Shown piece by piece: positions 31,660-41,626 of a stretch of DNA of 64,000 nt. A program made the translations under genes and the position numbers. Source of the DNA: JACVRW01 sp963835705 (GTDB lineage Bacteria; Actinomycetota; Thermoleophilia; Solirubrobacterales; Thermoleophilaceae); the NCBI GenBank assembly GCA_963835705.1, contig CAWIGR010000022.1, positions 62,001 through 126,000 of the forward strand, given 5' to 3'. How positions within the stretch are numbered: the stretch's first letter is position 1; each line of letters starts with the position of its first letter. Under the pieces are notes generated by a model, which was not told the DNA's origin, ran no database searches, and saw only the letters and a list, made by a program, of their open reading frames with translations.

Positions 31660-33282
31660 TTGGCTCCCATATACGTCACGGGCCATCGCAACCCGGACGC
31701 CGACTCGATCGCGTCCGCCATCGGGTACGCCGAGCTCAGGGGCCGGCTCGATCCGCGCAACGAGTACGTGCCGGTGCGGCTGGGGGAGCCGAATGTGCAG
31801 AGCTTCTGGCTGATCGAGCGGAGCGGCGCGCCCTTGCCGGACTTCCTGCCGCACGTCTTCCTCCGGGTATCCGACGTGATGCGCCAGAGCTTCCCCACCG
31901 CACGCCACGACGAGCCGGTCCGGGAGGTGGGCCTGACCATGGCCCGCGAGGGACTCGACCTGGTTCCGATCGTGGACGACGAGGAGCTGGTGGGGGTGAT
32001 GACCGAGCGCGCCCTGGCACGGCGCTACATCCGCGAGTCCCGCGAGGCGTCGCGACTCGACGCGCCCACCGCCGTCGGCGCGATCGTCGAGGTCCTTCAG
32101 GGCACGCTGGTTACCGGAGACGGCGACCGCGAGATCGCGGGCCGGGTTTGGGTGTTGGCCATGGACGTGTCCTCGCCGACGAGCATGGAGGCCGGGGACG
32201 TCGTGGTGGTGGGAGACCGTCCGGACGTTCAGCGCCGCGCGCTCGAGCGCGGCGCCGCGCTGCTCGTCACCAGCAACGCCACCGAGCCGATCGACGAGGT
32301 GCTGGAGCTCGCGCGCGAGCGGGAGGCCTGCGTGGTCACCTCGTCGCTCGACTCCTACGTGACCGCCCGCATGATCACGCTCGCCGCTCCATGCCACGCG
32401 CTCATGGACGGGGACCCGCTGACGGTGCGCGTCGAGGACCTGGTCAGTGACATCTCGGGGGAGATCAAGGACGTGCACTATCGCGCCGCCGTGGCTGTGG
32501 ATGCGGGCGGCCGGCCGGTCGGGCTGGTAACCCGCTCGGACCTCGTGGCCCCGCAGCCGCGGCGTGTGCTGCTCGTCGACCACGCCGAACAGGCGCAGAG
32601 CGTCCCCGGGGTGCAGGAGGCGGAGATCGTGGAGATCCTCGACCACCACCACATCGGCTCGATCGAGACACGGGTGCCGGTGGCGGCCACCTTCGACCCG
32701 GTCGGCTCGACTGCGACCCTCGTGGTCGAGCGCTACCGGCAGGCGGGCATGGAGCCGAGCGCGTCCACGGCCATGATGCTGCTCGGAGCGGTCCTGTCCG
32801 ACACCGTCATCCTGAACTCGCCCACCACCACCGAGCGAGACCACGCGGTGATCGAGTATCTGGAGCGCGTGCTCGCGGTCGACGCCACCCAGCTCGGGCG
32901 CGAGATGTTCGAGCGGACCGCCGACGTCTCCCAGGTGCCGGCTTCGGAGATCGTGGCCCGCGACGCGAAGGAGTACGAGGTAGGGGACGGGCAGACCATC
33001 TGGATCGCCCAGATCGAGACCGTGGGTGACTCTCTGCTCGAGCGCAAGCGCGAGCTGCTCGAGGCGCTTCAGTCCCTGCGCGACCGTGAGGGGCACGTGC
33101 TCTCGGCTCTGATGGTCACCGACATCTTCGCCAAGGGGACGGAGCTGTTCGTGGCCGGAGACAAGGCGGCGCTCGAGGAGGCCTTCGGGCGCGCGCCGGA
33201 GGACGGGATGCTGAGCCTGCCGGGTGTGATCAGCCGCAAGAAGCAGGTCGCCCCGAAGTTGATGGCCGCCGCGGCGCGCTGA
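31660..33282 (+). CDS. ppaC: Mn-dependent inorganic pyrophosphatase with CBS and DRTGG domains
   Basis: 540 residues. A family II pyrophosphatase (DHH: GHRNPDADSIASAI at residue 7; EILDHHHIGSIETR later; DHHA2 domain at the end) is interrupted after about residue 65 by a regulatory insert. The insert has a CBS domain (VSDVMRQSFPTARHDEPVREVG), a DRTGG-like domain (residues 135-245) and a second CBS domain. The family hydrolyses PPi with Mn2+/Co2+; CBS sites bind adenine nucleotides that inhibit or activate, and DRTGG forms bind diadenosine polyphosphates. The start TTG at 31660 lies ten bases after the methyltransferase stop. Confidence 0.9.
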   Translation: MAPIYVTGHRNPDADSIASAIGYAELRGRLDPRNEYVPVRLGEPNVQSFWLIERSGAPLPDFLPHVFLRVSDVMRQSFPTARHDEPVREVGLTMAREGLDLVPIVDDEELVGVMTERALARRYIRESREASRLDAPTAVGAIVEVLQGTLVTGDGDREIAGRVWVLAMDVSSPTSMEAGDVVVVGDRPDVQRRALERGAALLVTSNATEPIDEVLELAREREACVVTSSLDSYVTARMITLAAPCHALMDGDPLTVRVEDLVSDISGEIKDVHYRAAVAVDAGGRPVGLVTRSDLVAPQPRRVLLVDHAEQAQSVPGVQEAEIVEILDHHHIGSIETRVPVAATFDPVGSTATLVVERYRQAGMEPSASTAMMLLGAVLSDTVILNSPTTTERDHAVIEYLERVLAVDATQLGREMFERTADVSQVPASEIVARDAKEYEVGDGQTIWIAQIETVGDSLLERKRELLEALQSLRDREGHVLSALMVTDIFAKGTELFVAGDKAALEEAFGRAPEDGMLSLPGVISRKKQVAPKLMAAAAR

Positions 33283-33364
33283 GCTCGGCCGCCTCAGGGC
33301 ACGAGTCGTCGCGGCCGACAGGTCTATCGCGCTACTCGCCCTCGTCCAAAGCAGTACCTCTGCG

Positions 33365-33773
33365 CTACTCCGACAGCCCAGCGGCTTCGAGGGCCCGGTT
33401 CCGGTCGGTGTGTACCGAGAGGCGAACGATCTTCCCATCACGCAGGGTCCAGACGTGGACGAAGCGGTTCCACACCTCGGCGTCGGTCCCTCTCATCCGC
33501 CCGCCATCGCGGACGACGTCGACCACGCGCCCCTCGTCGGCGTAGATCACCTCTGCGATCTCGACGTGGTAAGCGTCGAACATTTCCCAGTACTCGCGCA
33601 TAGCTACCTGTGCGGCTTCAAATCCCAGGACTTCGACGACATCCGGCCAGAGCTCCGTGTTGTCGAACTCATAGTCCGAGTCGAACAGCTCCCGGGGTGC
33701 CTCCAATCGGGCGTTCACCCCTTCGTAGACCCGGCGAACTGTCTCGACGTTCTGCTCAGAAATAGCGCTTCAC
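33365..33773 (-). CDS. SnoaL/NTF2-like protein (frameshift near its start)
   Basis: The clear part is 117 residues from GTG 33718 (ELWPDVVEVLGFEAAQVAMREYWEMFDAYHVEIAEVIYADEGRVV, then FVHVWTLRDGKIVRLSVHTDR), a SnoaL-like fold. Upstream codons in the same frame read SEQNVETVRRVYEGV, the normal beginning of such proteins, but have no start codon. A GTG at 33773 with GGAGG four bases upstream lies one frame away, across a run of three T on the coding strand. Removing one base there restores a protein of about 135 residues. The ligand is unknown. Confidence 0.7.
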
Positions 33774-33834
33774 CCGACCTCCGACGCTACGGGTGTGAGC
33801 GTAACGCTCTGCCCGAGACGTTCGAGCTGGCGAA

Positions 33835-35026
33835 CTAGCCGACGGGTTCGGTGCTCGGTGTCCTCGCGGCGGCCGAAGTAGTCGCCGCCGAGGTCCTCGT
33901 AGGGACGGCCCTCGTTGAGCACGTGGTAGGCGCTGACGAGGATCGAGTGGGCGACGGCGACGATCGCCTTGCTTGTGTCCGCGTCGGCTCTTCAGGCGCA
34001 GGTATTGGGCGTTGAGATAGGTGTTCCGGGTGCGACCCGGCGGCGCTGTTGGCGGCCTCGATCAGGGCCGTGCGCAGCCAGCGGTTGCCCTTGCGCGTCT
34101 TGCCCGAGCGGCGCTTGCCGGCCGACTCGTCGTGGCCGGGGCAGATCGCCGCCCAGCTCGCGGCGTGGCGGTGGCTGGGGAAGCGGCTCATGTCGGGCCC
34201 GAACTCGGCCAGGATCACCTCGGCGGTGCAGCCGCCCGACGCCGGGGATCGTCTCGAGCAGCTCAAGCTGACGCTCGAAAGGGCGCAGCCGCTCCTCGAT
34301 CTCGGCTGAGAGCGAGTCGATCGTCTCGTCGAGGTAGTCGATGTGGGCAAGCAGGTGCGAGACGAGCAGGGCGTGGTGGGCCCGAGAAGCGGCCCTCGAG
34401 CGCCTGCCGCAGCGCCGGCAGCTTGGCGCGCAGCTTGCCCTTGGCGAGCTCGGCCAACGCCGCGGGGTCGTTGTTTCCCTCGCACAGCTCCTCGAGCATC
34501 GCCCGGCCCGAGGCGCCGAGCACGTCTGGTCGCGACCGAGGCCAGCTTGATGTTGGCGTCCTCGAGCACCTTCTGCAGCCGGTTGGCCTCGCGCTGGCGC
34601 TCCCAGGTGAGCGACTTGCGGTAGCGGGTCAGGTCGCGCAGCTCGCGGATCGGCTTCGGCGGCACGAAGCTCGCCCGCACGAGCCCGTGCTCGAGCAGCT
34701 GGCAGAGCCACTGGGCGTCCTGGACGTCGGTCTTGCGGCCGGGCACGTTCTTGACGTGCTGGGCATTGACCAGCCAGCAGCTCGAAGTCGTCCTCCAGCA
34801 GGTAGTAGACCGGCTTCCAATAGACGCCCGTGGCCTCCATCGCGACGTGGGTGACGCCGAGGCCCAGCAGCCAGTCGCGCAGCGCCAGCAGCTCGCTCGG
34901 TCATCGTCGAGAACTCGGCGCGCAGCTCCGAGCGGTTGCCCTCGCTGGTCGGGCACGTGCGCGCAGGCGGTTACCTGCTGCTTGTGCACATCGAGCGCCG
35001 CAGCAGCGCTCCAGGATCCGTTCCAT
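33835..35026 (-). pseudogene. IS110-family recombinase, broken by frameshifts
   Basis: Frame-corrected, this is a transposase of about 394 residues. The N-terminal RuvC-like DEDD half has LDVHKQQVTAC, MEATGVYWKPVYYLLED and VNAQHVKNVPGRKTDVQDAQWL. The C-terminal Tnp domain with the catalytic serine region has IPGVGRLTAEVILAEFGPDMSRF and HDESAGKRRSGKTRKGNRWLRTALIEAA. ATG 35026 follows GGGAGGTAGCG, a good ribosome site. At least nine one-base frameshifts lie near 35000, 34937, 34900, 34772, 34526, 34386, 34228, 34036 and 33971, each explained by one extra base. No in-frame stop is needed once these are removed. Confidence 0.85.
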
Positions 35027-35049
35027 CGCTACCTCCCTCGGATCGATCG

Positions 35050-35145
35050 ACTTGCGTCGTCCGTGGGAGCCCATCGCTCAAAGATTCTGCTCGGCGTGCT
35101 CGTAGCAACAGTTCGGTGTGCCGTGGGCTCCCCGGCCTCTCTCCT
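35050..35145 (-). ncRNA. Candidate bridge RNA region of the IS110 element
   Basis: The non-coding leader just upstream of the recombinase contains a 9-bp inverted repeat (35065-35073 with 35124-35132) enclosing 50 bases, and the motif CCGTGGG is repeated on both sides. IS110-group elements are known to transcribe a structured bridge RNA from the end lying upstream of the recombinase, with two large internal loops that pair with donor and target DNA. Position and the large looped stem fit; the loop pairings have not been shown. Confidence 0.35.
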
Positions 35146-35169
35146 GCCGGACTCGTAGGTGCCAGAACG

Positions 35170-35244
35170 TCAAACGGCCTCGAAGTGGACGACGCACCGA
35201 GTCTCGCCCATTTCATCCGTCGCGTGTGACGACGAGCTCGTCAT
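35170..35244 (-). CDS. Very small ORF with a strong ribosome site (24 aa)
   Basis: ATG 35244 is preceded on the coding strand by GGAGGAGAGGCC, one of the best ribosome sites in the region, and encodes only MTSSSSHATDEMGETRCVVHFEAV before a stop. It may be the surviving start of a gene cut by the IS element or shifted by an insertion, or a leader peptide. The rest of 35245-35508 shows no convincing gene. Confidence 0.25.
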   Translation of the reverse strand: MTSSSSHATDEMGETRCVVHFEAV

Positions 35245-35508
35245 GGCCTCTCCTCCGACATCGCGGTGCAGTATCTCGCGGGCGGAAAGCTTGCGCTTTC
35301 CATGCGACGGATCGCTCCGGCCTTGAGGTGTGCTTTGCGCGATTTGCAGCAGAGAGGACCGCCATCCGTGCGAGAGCGAGATCGGTGTCTCGCAAACGGC
35401 GATCGCTCCGCGGGACAGAGGAGGCCCCCTCGCGCTGGGGCCCACGCGACCGATGAGTCCGGAAGGCTGGGACGGTCTCAACCGCGAAACCCGCTGGAGG
35501 TGCAAGGC

Positions 35509-35874
35509 ATGCCGGATAACAAGGACGTCGTGCGCAGGTACATCGACGGCTTCAACAGATCCGATCACGAGCAGATCCTGTCCTGCTTGACCGACGACAT
35601 CCGCTGGACGGTCTTTGGCGCCTTACGGCTTGAGGGCAAGGAGGCCTACGACGCCGAGATCGAGAACCCGGCGTTCACCGGCAGCCCGAGCATCACCATC
35701 ACCCGGATGGTCGAAGAGGATGACGTCGTGATGGCCGAGATGACCCTCGAAGCGCAGCGCGCGACGGGCGAGACCATGCGCGCGGCGATGGGTGAGGTCT
35801 TCGTATTTCGCGGGGGCAAGATCGAGGAGCGGCGCGCCTACGTGGTCGAACTCGTGGAGAACGACTACAAGTAG
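35509..35874 (+). CDS. SnoaL-like protein
   Basis: 121 residues of the SnoaL/NTF2 cone fold: NKDVVRRYIDGFNRSDHEQILSCLTDDIRWTVFGALRLEGKEAYDAEIE, then GEVFVFRGGKIEERRAYVVEL. The ATG has GGAGG eight bases upstream. Such proteins are isomerases, cyclases or ligand binders. It stands directly before the giant regulator gene and may be functionally linked to it. Confidence 0.85.
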   Translation: MPDNKDVVRRYIDGFNRSDHEQILSCLTDDIRWTVFGALRLEGKEAYDAEIENPAFTGSPSITITRMVEEDDVVMAEMTLEAQRATGETMRAAMGEVFVFRGGKIEERRAYVVELVENDYK

Positions 35875-36003
35875 CGGCCAGGCCTTCGCGCAACGCTGCC
35901 CTTGTGACGGCGATCGCGTTGATGCTGTCGGACTTTCCGCGCTCGCGGCCGACGCATCAGCGCTTGGCGAAAGGCGTGACACGCGGTTACGGTGGTAACA
36001 GCC

Positions 36004-39000
36004 TTGGACTTTCGCATGCTTGGCCCCTCGAGGTCGTCGGCGATGGCGACCTCGAACTTCCGATCGGCACTGGACGGCAGCGCGCCCTGCTGGCGCTGCT
36101 GATCCTGCGCGCCAACGAGCTGGTCACGAGCGATCGACTGGTGGAGAAGCTGTGGGGAGAGTCTCCTCCCGCCACAGCCCACCGGATGCTTCACAACCAG
36201 GTGTCCGCCTTGCGGCAGGCCCTGGGCCGGAACGGGCGGCTCGAGACCCAGGGAAGCGCATACCGCCTGAACATCGGCCCCGGAGAGCGGGATGTCGATC
36301 GCTTCGAGGAGCTCCTCGCGCAGGGCCGGGCCGAGATGGGGACCGACCCCGAGAGCGCGGCCGATGTGCTGCGGCAGGCGCTCGAGCTCTGGCGGGGCCC
36401 GCCGCTCTCCGACCTCGCGTACGAGCCGTTCGCCCAGGCTGAGATCGCCCGCCTGGAGGAGATGCGCTGGGCTGCCTTCGAGGCGCGGGTCGACGCGGAA
36501 CTGGCGATCGGCCGGCACACGGACCTGGTCTCCGAGCTGGAGGCCGGGGTGGCGCAGCAGCCGCTTCGGGAGCACCTGCACGGCCAGCTGATGCTGGCCC
36601 TGTACCGCTGCGGCCGGCAGGCGGAGGCGCTCGAGGCCTATCGCACGGCACGTGGCACGCTGGTCGAGGAGGTCGGCGTGGAGCCGGGCGCCGAGCTGAG
36701 AGGGCTGCACGAGGCGATCCTCGCGCAGGATCCGGCACTCGATGCGCCGCCCGGCCCCGAGGAGCTGCCGGCGCCGCTCACCGGCGGTTCCCCCCTGCTG
36801 GCCGGCCGGGACCGCGAGCTGGCTGAGTTGACGAGCCGTCTGGTCGACGCCTGCGAGGGCCGCGGCGGGCTGGTACTCGTCTCCGGCCCGATCGGCATCG
36901 GCAAGACGCGCCTGGTGGCCGACCTGGCTCGCGAGGCACTGCGCCGGCGGATGACTGTCGTCTACACCAGCGCTGGTAACACCTCGGCGGATGCGCTTGC
37001 CGCCATCCGGCGGGTGGAAGGGAGCGAGCGGCCCGGCGCTGCTCGTGGTCGACGACGCGGACGAGGCCGAGCGCGAGCTGCTCGATCGCGCCGCCACGGT
37101 GGGCGGCGACGGCGGGCACAGGCGACTGCTGCTCCTGGCCCTGCACGCAAACCCCGAGCCCCCCTCGCCACTCGCGGCTCAAGCGGAGCGGTCGTCGAGC
37201 TGGGACCGCTCGGGGACGACGCCGTGGCGGAGATCGCACGCCTGTACCTGCCGGACGAAGCCATCGCGGAGATGGCGCGCCTCTACCTGCCGGCCGGGGT
37301 CGAGTCCCGTCCAGCCCAAGTCCTCGCCGCCGAGAGCCGTGGCGTGCCGCTCGCCGTGCATCGCGCCGCGGCCGAATGGGCGCGAGCGTGGGCCTCGCGC
37401 GCGGCGGAAGCGAGTGCCGGCCGCGCCGCCACCGAGCGCGACGAGCTGCGCGCGGCCGAGGCCGATCTCTCCGGAGACCTGCTCGCTCTCCGGGCTGTCG
37501 ACGAGCGCGGCCGGCTCTACCGAGGCGACGAGGACGGCGCGCCGCTGCCGGCGGTGTGCCCGTTCCTCGGCCTCGCGACTTTCGACGCCGCTCACGCGGA
37601 CTACTTCTTCGGTCGCGAACGGCTCGTGGCCGACCTGGTCGCCCGGCTGGTGGGCTCGCCCCTTCTTGCCGTGGTGGGACCCTCGGGCAGCGGGAAGTCC
37701 TCGGCGGTGCGCGCGGGTCTGCTGCCGGCACTCGCCGGCGGGGTGCTCCCGGGCTCGGAAGGTTGGGCTCAGGCGGTGATGCGCCCCGGCGCACAGCCGC
37801 TGGGCGAGCTCGAGCGAGCTCTGCCGAAGGATGCCGATGAGGCGGTGCTCGCCGTCGATCAGTTCGAGGAGCTGTTCACGGTCTGCCGTGACGAGCACGA
37901 GCGGATGGACTTCCTGGACGCGCTCGTGGGGCTGACGGAGGACGGCGACCGCCGCGTCCAGGTGGTGCTCGCCATGCGCGCGGACTTCTACGGGCGTTGC
38001 GCGGCGCACGACCGGCTCGCTCGCCTGGTCGGGGCCAACCAGGTGCTCGTCGGGCCAATGCGACGCGACGAGCTGCGCAAAGCCATCGTCGAGCCGGCGC
38101 GCCGGGTGGGCCTCCGCGTCGAGGCGTCGCTCACCGACGCCCTGATCGTCGATGTGCTCGACGAGCCCGGCGGCCTGCCGCTGCTGTCGGCCGCCCTACT
38201 CGAGCAGTGGCGCGAACGCGACGGTCACGTGATGCGCCGCGCCGCGTACGAGCGCACCGGTGGTGTGCGCGGCGCGGTGGGCCGTCTGGCCGAGGCCACC
38301 TATGCCCAGCTGTCAGAGCCCGAGCGCGTAGCCGCCAAGCGGATTCTCCTGCGCCTCGCCGACGCGGGAAATGAAGGGAGCGACCTTCGTGCGGCGCCGC
38401 GTCCCACTCGACGAGCTCGACCCCGAGCGCGACGGTGAAACCGCCGCGGCCCTTCAGGTCCTCGTGGACAGCCGGCTCGTGACCGCGGACGAGGAGACGG
38501 TCGAGGTGGCGCACGAGGCGCTCCTGCGCGAGTGGCCGCGCCTGCACACGTGGCTCGAGGCAGACGCCGAGGGACGGCGGATCCACCAGCACCTGATCAA
38601 CGCGGCTCGCGACTGGGACGAGGGAGGTCGAGACCCGGGTGAGCTCTACCGGGGGGCCCGCCTGGCGTCGGCGCTCGACTGGAACGCCAGTCACGAGGCC
38701 GAGCTCAACGAGCTGGAGCGGGAGTTCGTCCGCGAGAGCCGCGCCGAGGCGGAGCGCGAGGCCGAGCACCAGCGCAGGACCAACCGCCGGCTGCGGGCTC
38801 TTCTGGCTGGGCTCGCTGTCCTGCTCGGATTTGCGGTCCTGGCGGGTGTGGTGGCGCTCAACCAGCGGGGCGAGGCGCGCGACGCCGCGAGGTCCGCGGA
38901 TGCTCAGCGCCTTGGCATCGAGGCGGTCGGTCAGGAGCGCCTCGACGAGTCGCTTCTCGTTACGAAGGCCGCAGTCGAGCTCGACGAGATCCCCCGCCAC

Positions 39001-41021
39001 GCTAGGCAACCTGCTGTCGGTCCTGCTGCGCGATCCCGCAGCGATCGGCGTGCTCAACCACGGCTGGCCGATGTACGGGGCGGCCTTCAGCCCCGACGGG
39101 CGCCTGATAGTCACGGGCGACGATCGCGGCGCGGTCAACGTCTACGACTCCGCCACCCGGCGCCTGGTCGGCCCGCCCTACGTGATCGACGGCGGTCTCA
39201 TCCAGAACGTGCGCTTCACGCCGGACGGCAGGTCCATCGTGATCAGCTCCATGGACCCGCAGGACCGGGACCACAGCGGGGTCGTGCACGTGATCGACGC
39301 ACGAACCCTTAGACGCACGCTAGTGGTGAGGGTGCCTCCGCTTCCCGGCCCTCCGAGCTGGGTGTACCCGGACGTGGTGTTCCCGCCGAGCGGCCCTGAC
39401 CTTCTCGTCGCGCCAAGTACACGGCTCAGGGCCGGACGGCCCCGTCGGGCCTGTGTACCGAGTCGATGGCAGGACGGGAGCGGTCACGGACCAGCTCCGC
39501 GTCGGGCGGCACGCGTCGGACTTCTACGCGTCGTCGACCGCCGACCGCGAAAGGTTCTTCATGACGAGCCTGCGCGACAACCGCACGTGGGAGGTCGACT
39601 CCGAGTCACTCCGCGTGGTGCGCTCCTGGCCTGTCGGGGACCGGGCCGGGGTGGTCAGCCCCGACGGGCGGCGTCTTCGCCCTCGGCTCCGACGAGGGGC
39701 AGGTGAGGTTGCTCGACCTCGAATCCGGGCAGACCCGCTCGCTCGCCGGCGGGCACGAGTCGCCGGTGTACCGGCTGAGGTTCACACCCGACGGACGGAC
39801 GCTCGTGACCTCGGGCGAGATCGGAGACCTCTACCGCTGGGATGTCGGGCGCGGAGCCGTGGCCGAGCGCCTCAGCGGCCATACGGGCCAGATCGACGGG
39901 CTCGACATAGCGGTCGACGGACGCACGCTCTTCACTGCCTCTGCTGACACACGGGCGATCCTCTGGGACCTCGCGGGCGACCGGCGGCTCGACCGCCGCT
40001 TCACGGTCGAGCCGCGCTTCGACTCCTTCGCGACGCCGCGTGGTATCGCCGTCAGTCCCGACGGTCGCACACTGGCCTTCACGCACAGCGACGGGACTGT
40101 TGACCTCCTCGATACCCGGACTCTCGAGCCCCGGGCGAGGGTGCGCGCGACAGACGGCCCCGCCCTCGCGGTCGACTTCAGCCCCGACGGGCGGCTGCTC
40201 GCGGTGACGGGGGAGAACAGGGCTTGTCACGTTGTGGGATGCACGCTCTCTTGCTCCCGTGGGCGAGCTCCGCGGGATGAACCGGCCGTCCCAGGCATTG
40301 GCGTTCTCACCCGACGGCAAGCACCTCGCCGCTGCCCAGATCCAGGACGGGCCCGAGCCGCATCGGATGCTGGTGTGGGACGTCCGACGCCGGCGCGCTC
40401 ACGGCCTTCCGCGCTCGCACGGGCGCAGACCAGATCGCGTTCAGTCCCGACGGCGAGCTGATCGCAGCGGCATCGAGCTACCGCGGCACGGTGATCCGCG
40501 ACGCGCGCACCGGCGATCTCGTCAAGCACCTTAAGGTCAGGGATCTCTCCGGAGAGGGAGACTTCTCGCGGTCGGTGGCCTTCTCGCCGGACGGCGCCAT
40601 CCTCTTCGTAGGACAGATCGGCGGGACCGGTCGACTGTTCTCGACGGAGACCTGGAAGCAGGTCGGCCGCCCGCTGCGCGGGCACACCGGGCGGATCACG
40701 TTCCCCGAGTTCTCCCCGGACGGTCGCACACTGGCCACGGCGTCGGCCGACGGTACGGTGAACCTCTGGGACGTGGCCACGCAGAAGCAGATCGGTGCGG
40801 CGATCGAGCTCGAGGCGAACACGTACGTGTCCGCCGTGCTGAGTCCGGACGGCAACCGCCTCTATGCCGTCTCGGCGGAGGACGACGGTGTCAGCTTCGA
40901 AATGCCCCCCGTGGCGTGGAAGCGCCACGCCTGCCTCGTCGCCGGGCGCGACATCAGCGCAGGCGAGTGGGAGCAGGCGCTCCCGGAGCGGGCGTTCCAG
41001 TCGGTCTGCCCGGGCGGCTGA
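36004..41021 (+). pseudogene. SARP/BTAD - STAND ATPase - transmembrane - WD40 regulator, frameshifted
   Basis: One long gene (about 1,670 codons) in successive frames. Order: an OmpR-like winged helix and BTAD domain (LEVVGDGDLELPIGTGRQRAL to 36770); an AAA_16-type ATPase (GPIGIGKTRLVADLA near 36895); an nSTAND1 ATPase (CPFLGLATFDAAHADYFFGRE, P-loop VGPSGSGKSS near 37675, VLAVDQFEELF); a membrane helix (LRALLAGLAVLLGFAVLAGVVAL near 38820); and 12-14 WD40 blades, each with an F(S/T)PDGR core, to 41021. The start is probably TTG 36004 (LDFRMLGP). Frame breaks lie near 36025, 37040, 37175, 38370, 38997, 39420, 39670, 40220 and 40395. It would control target genes in response to an extracytoplasmic signal. 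Confidence 0.85.
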
Positions 41022-41092
41022 GCCGCTTCCAGCCGCCCGAATACCGGCGATGAGCGCGCCGTGAGCGACCGGTTACCGGCCGGGCGCAGCTG

Positions 41093-41126
41093 CTGTCGAT
41101 CGACCGCAACTCGCGGTCGCCGACAG
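41093..41126. promoter_or_regulatory. Hairpin in the leader of the LRSPD-repeat protein gene
   Basis: CTGTCG (41093-41098) pairs with CGACAG (41121-41126), and inside it CGACCGC (41101-41107) pairs with GCGGTCG (41113-41119) around a five-base loop. It stands between the regulator stop and the ribosome site AAAGGAG of the next gene. It could end the regulator transcript or stabilise the next message. Confidence 0.5.
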
Positions 41127-41138
41127 AAAGGAGCGGAG

Positions 41139-41612
41139 ATGTTCTCCGCCGCATACAAGAAGCTAATGGCAACCGCCCTGGCCGGCGCGGCCCTCGCAAG
41201 TGCGATGGCCGTCTCGGGCGCGTCCGCGGATCCGCACGCCATCGACACCCACAACCGCGCGGTGGGCGAGGCTCAGGCTGCCGACACCTACCAGGACCTG
41301 CGCTCGCCCGACGCGGTAGACGCCGCCCGCGCCGCGGGTGGCTCGCCGGAGGTGGCCCCGCCGCCGTCCTCGATCGCGGCCTCGGCCGGCGATGGCTACC
41401 AGGCCCTGCGCTCGCCCGACACCCGCGACTACGCCGAGGGCTACGCGCCGGCGTCGCAGTCGCAGCCGGTCGTCGACGAGCCGTCCGAGCCGGCCGGATT
41501 CGACCTCACGTCCGCAGCGATCGGAGCGGTCGCAGCGGGAGCTCTATCGCTCCTTCTCATGGCAACGCTCGGCCTGCGCAGGCCTGCGGGCCGGCGTCCC
41601 GCGAGCGCCTGA
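41139..41612 (+). CDS. Secreted/anchored protein with LRSPD repeats
   Basis: 157 residues: a signal peptide (to ASADP), two copies of a short repeat (TYQDLRSPDAVDAARA and GYQALRSPDTRDYAEG), a Pro/Ser-rich spacer, a C-terminal transmembrane helix (LTSAAIGAVAAGALSLLLMATLGL) and a basic tail. The LRSPD motif recurs in exported actinobacterial proteins of unknown function. AAAGGAG five bases before the ATG gives a strong ribosome site. The gene is intact, unlike both neighbours. Confidence 0.8.
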   Translation: MFSAAYKKLMATALAGAALASAMAVSGASADPHAIDTHNRAVGEAQAADTYQDLRSPDAVDAARAAGGSPEVAPPPSSIAASAGDGYQALRSPDTRDYAEGYAPASQSQPVVDEPSEPAGFDLTSAAIGAVAAGALSLLLMATLGLRRPAGRRPASA

Positions 41613-41626
41613 GGGGGGTGAAGGAG

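Larger units (their letters stand above)
33835..35170 (-). mobile_element. IS110-family insertion sequence, ends not determined
   Basis: The element consists of the recombinase plus its upstream leader. IS110-group elements have no terminal inverted repeats, so the ends cannot be read from one copy. Downstream, the element stops no later than the SnoaL gene start near 33773. Upstream, the leader extends at least through the inverted repeat at 35065-35132. No second copy occurs in the window. Confidence 0.6.
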
